From assembly GCA_028551475.1 (NCBI GenBank), contig CM052357.1:18461931-18525930 (forward strand): a stretch of 64,000 nucleotides of DNA, written 5' to 3'. Numbering within the stretch: position 1 is the first letter of the stretch; every line of letters starts with the position of its first letter. Shown here piece after piece: positions 62,151 to 64,000 of this stretch. The translations under genes were made by a program, and so were the position numbers. The notes under the pieces are model-generated. The model had not been told where the DNA came from and searched no databases. It saw only the letters and a program-made list of their open reading frames with translations. This DNA comes from Casuarina equisetifolia. Taxonomy: Eukaryota; Streptophyta; Magnoliopsida; Fagales; Casuarinaceae.

Positions 62151-63040
62151 ACAAAGATAGTCGTTAGGGTTTGCTCTTGTAGTTGTTTCCTTATACAACA
62201 TTACTTATTAATCCTTATAGGATGGCAACTTTGGATTTATAGGATAGAAAATTAATTGCAATGTTTGAATAAACACATCACCATTAACATCTTTTCAGTA
62301 CACAATATTTTGATTAATCAGAAACACCATAGATAGCACGATTGACCCATAAACCTATATTTAGGTAATATGTATCTTTCCTTATTATGAATGAAACCAA
62401 AAATATAGAATGATATATGAAGCATCTTCCTGAATATAGTCAAGAACATATAAAAAGTAAACCTTTTTCTCAAAAATCACCTCTTATCAAGAGCATGCAA
62501 AGGAAAGGTTTTTCATCCTTTTCTTTTTGGTTAACCAAGATAAGAGAAGATACAAAATGGGGTCACTCTCTTCCTCGACTCTATTAAACTGATAACCTGC
62601 CATAAAACGATGCATATAGAATAATATGGTGTGGCTGGTTTCAAAACATAAAATGGTATGTTTCTTCTTAAAATAATGTAGGATCCACTTCTTTTAATTT
62701 CTATATTTTTTAGACCTAAATTTTGTTACAAATTATATATTTGAACTACATGTTGGTATGTGGGAACTATGTAAATCAAAATAACCCTTGGTTTTGGTTA
62801 TTTTCCCTACATGTGTTCCACCTTTTGTTTTTGGCACAAGAACATATATAAAGAAAAAGTGTAATAGTTTTTTAAATAATTTGTCAACATCAAAATAAAC
62901 CCAATAGTGTTGAATAAGGGTGTGTCATGGCCTTATAGTTTGTTTTTTAAAGTTGACCTTCCTTATCAAGCTATCTATTAACCTCTTTTTTGAGGTTCTT
63001 CACACTAGTGATAATAATTTTTAAGCTTCTGGATCATTTC
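62151..63040. other. Unassigned, between repeat and Copia Gag start
   Basis: AT-rich, no open frame with a recognisable family. It may be the rest of the R2-related insert or decayed Copia Gag. Confidence 0.3.
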
Positions 63041-63202
63041 CTATAAGGCAGACTTTCTTCATGTTTTCTTAGTAGCTATAGTTTGTTCCATAAAAAATGT
63101 TGGACCTATTAAAAGGCAAAATAGCTTGTGAGTTGGTTTCCATGATCACTCTTGTATTTTAAACCTAATTTATATATTCATAACTTGGCTTTGATATCAC
63201 TT

Positions 63203-64000
63203 ATTAGGTCCTTAGGCAACCTAAGAATGGAATGAACTAGGTTTAATTTTTCTTTTTCCCTTTAGGTAAATAAATTATACCTAATTAATCTCACCACTAG
63301 TATAACACATAAGAAACCAATATTACACAATCTTTACATCTAAATAGTAAGCATCCAACATAAAATCAAGAGTAAGTTTGTCTACAAATTACCAAACATT
63401 ATACAACAAAAAAATAATGCAACCAAAGCCTTGTGCACACAAATTTAAGTGATTGGAGGAATTATCCAACCTACCTTCTTTGACAACACGCCAAAGGGTA
63501 CCTACAATATAAAAATTATAACAAGTAATTTCTTAAATGTACATTAACAAAGCAGAAACTACTTAATCCTTTTTCAAATTAGCATATATGCACATGGTAA
63601 GGATTAAATAAGAGAAATCCACAACATATAAACTTAATTGTAAATCTAAGGTTTCTATTTTCTTCTTAGATCAATGAAATCAAAGCATGGAAAATGGGAT
63701 TTGAATAGTTGTAAACATGTTATCAAAATATACACAACTTTTCTCAAATTTTACACAACTTTAAGCATAGTGTAATTGGTGTTTTGATCCTTTTTGGCAA
63801 ACCTACCCTTTCTACAATTTCTTGCCTTTATACTCGAATCTTTTACCCTTTAAAGCTTTTTAGATTAGTGAATGTTGAGCATTTACACCCTTGTCATAGA
63901 CTATTATGTGATTTGAGGTTGTTGGATGTGTTTCATTGTCATTATAGATATAAAAAGAGAGAAAGCTTCGAGTTTTTCCTTTTTTGAAAGAAAAAAGGCA
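63203..64000 (-). other. Probable 5' LTR of the minus Copia, then unassigned
   Basis: Lies immediately upstream (minus sense) of the primer site, where an LTR is expected. Its far end is not identifiable. A 67-codon plus open frame at 63784-63987 has no recognised family. The window ends here. Confidence 0.35.

Larger units (their letters stand above)
58330..63202 (-). mobile_element. Copia wreck on the minus strand, split by three repeats
   Basis: Pieces in minus order: primer site tgatatcaaagcc (63199-63187); Gag start ETNSQAILPFNRSN (about 63,150); UBN2-type Gag (61,277-60,815; AYNRISCTIANEI-like, MKKAKAIEIQML, SYLPKSWDPKK); reverse transcriptase/RNase H (60,465-59,895; LYRSMIDSLLYL, KKSTSGKCHFLGS, HSKTKHIKI); and the Pol end (58,500-58,330; HHFIRE, LANIFIKPLD). 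Protease, integrase and most of the reverse transcriptase are absent. R2b, R1d and an R2-like repeat separate the pieces. Frames are broken; it is inactive. Confidence 0.75.

Noticed and set aside
1..64000. A novel multi-gene defence, biosynthetic or toxin-type system
   Set aside because: No co-oriented cluster of unknown intact genes exists; only the HAK gene and the young Copia are intact, and both are known families.

Overview
This is an AT-rich plant nuclear segment, most probably from a eudicot. The grounds are intron-rich plant gene families (a HAK/KUP potassium transporter, a GT14 glycosyltransferase, an F-box/DUF295 gene and a DUF247 gene) and abundant plant Copia, Gypsy and LINE elements that use the initiator-Met tRNA primer site. 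The species cannot be named from sequence alone.

Layout. 0.4-8.0 kb (minus): one apparently intact gene, a HAK5-type K+ transporter. I rebuilt it as 8 coding exons giving 789 residues; every junction has GT/AG and the reading frame stays open. 10.6-15.7 kb: a Copia-type LTR with primer site, tRNA-derived SINE-like pieces, and a 1.45-kb solo-LTR-like repeat (family R2). 13.1-36.3 kb: a direct duplicate of the HAK locus that has been taken apart. It keeps intron and exon-edge fragments at 15.7-19.2, 28.9-30.5 and 35.7-36.3 kb. An F-box/DUF295 gene lies inside it on the plus strand and is itself cut into three pieces by a non-autonomous LTR element (20.05-22.54 kb) and a decayed Copia (22.9-28.1 kb). 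The Copia carries a solo LTR (family R1). 30.5-35.7 kb: a complete, very young Copia with two 460-bp LTRs that I read as identical, a 5-bp target duplication and an open 1394-residue Gag-Pol.

36.6-39.0 kb (minus): a GT14 (GlcAT14-like) gene with all four exons and splice sites, but with one in-frame stop and one single-base frameshift. 42.7-43.7 kb: a DUF247 pseudogene with several frameshifts and a stop, bracketed by a 100-bp direct repeat. 45.7-56.05 kb: a Gypsy chromovirus wreck holding a LINE with a 19-bp target duplication and two R1 solo LTRs in opposite orientations. 58.3-63.2 kb: a minus-strand Copia wreck split by an R2 copy, an R1 fragment and an R2-related repeat. The last 0.8 kb is probably its LTR plus unassigned sequence.

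I see no operon-like or otherwise novel multi-gene system. The notable biology is a tandemly duplicated transporter locus that became a nesting ground for retroelements, next to genes in several stages of decay. Everything rests on reading the sequence; no database search was run.
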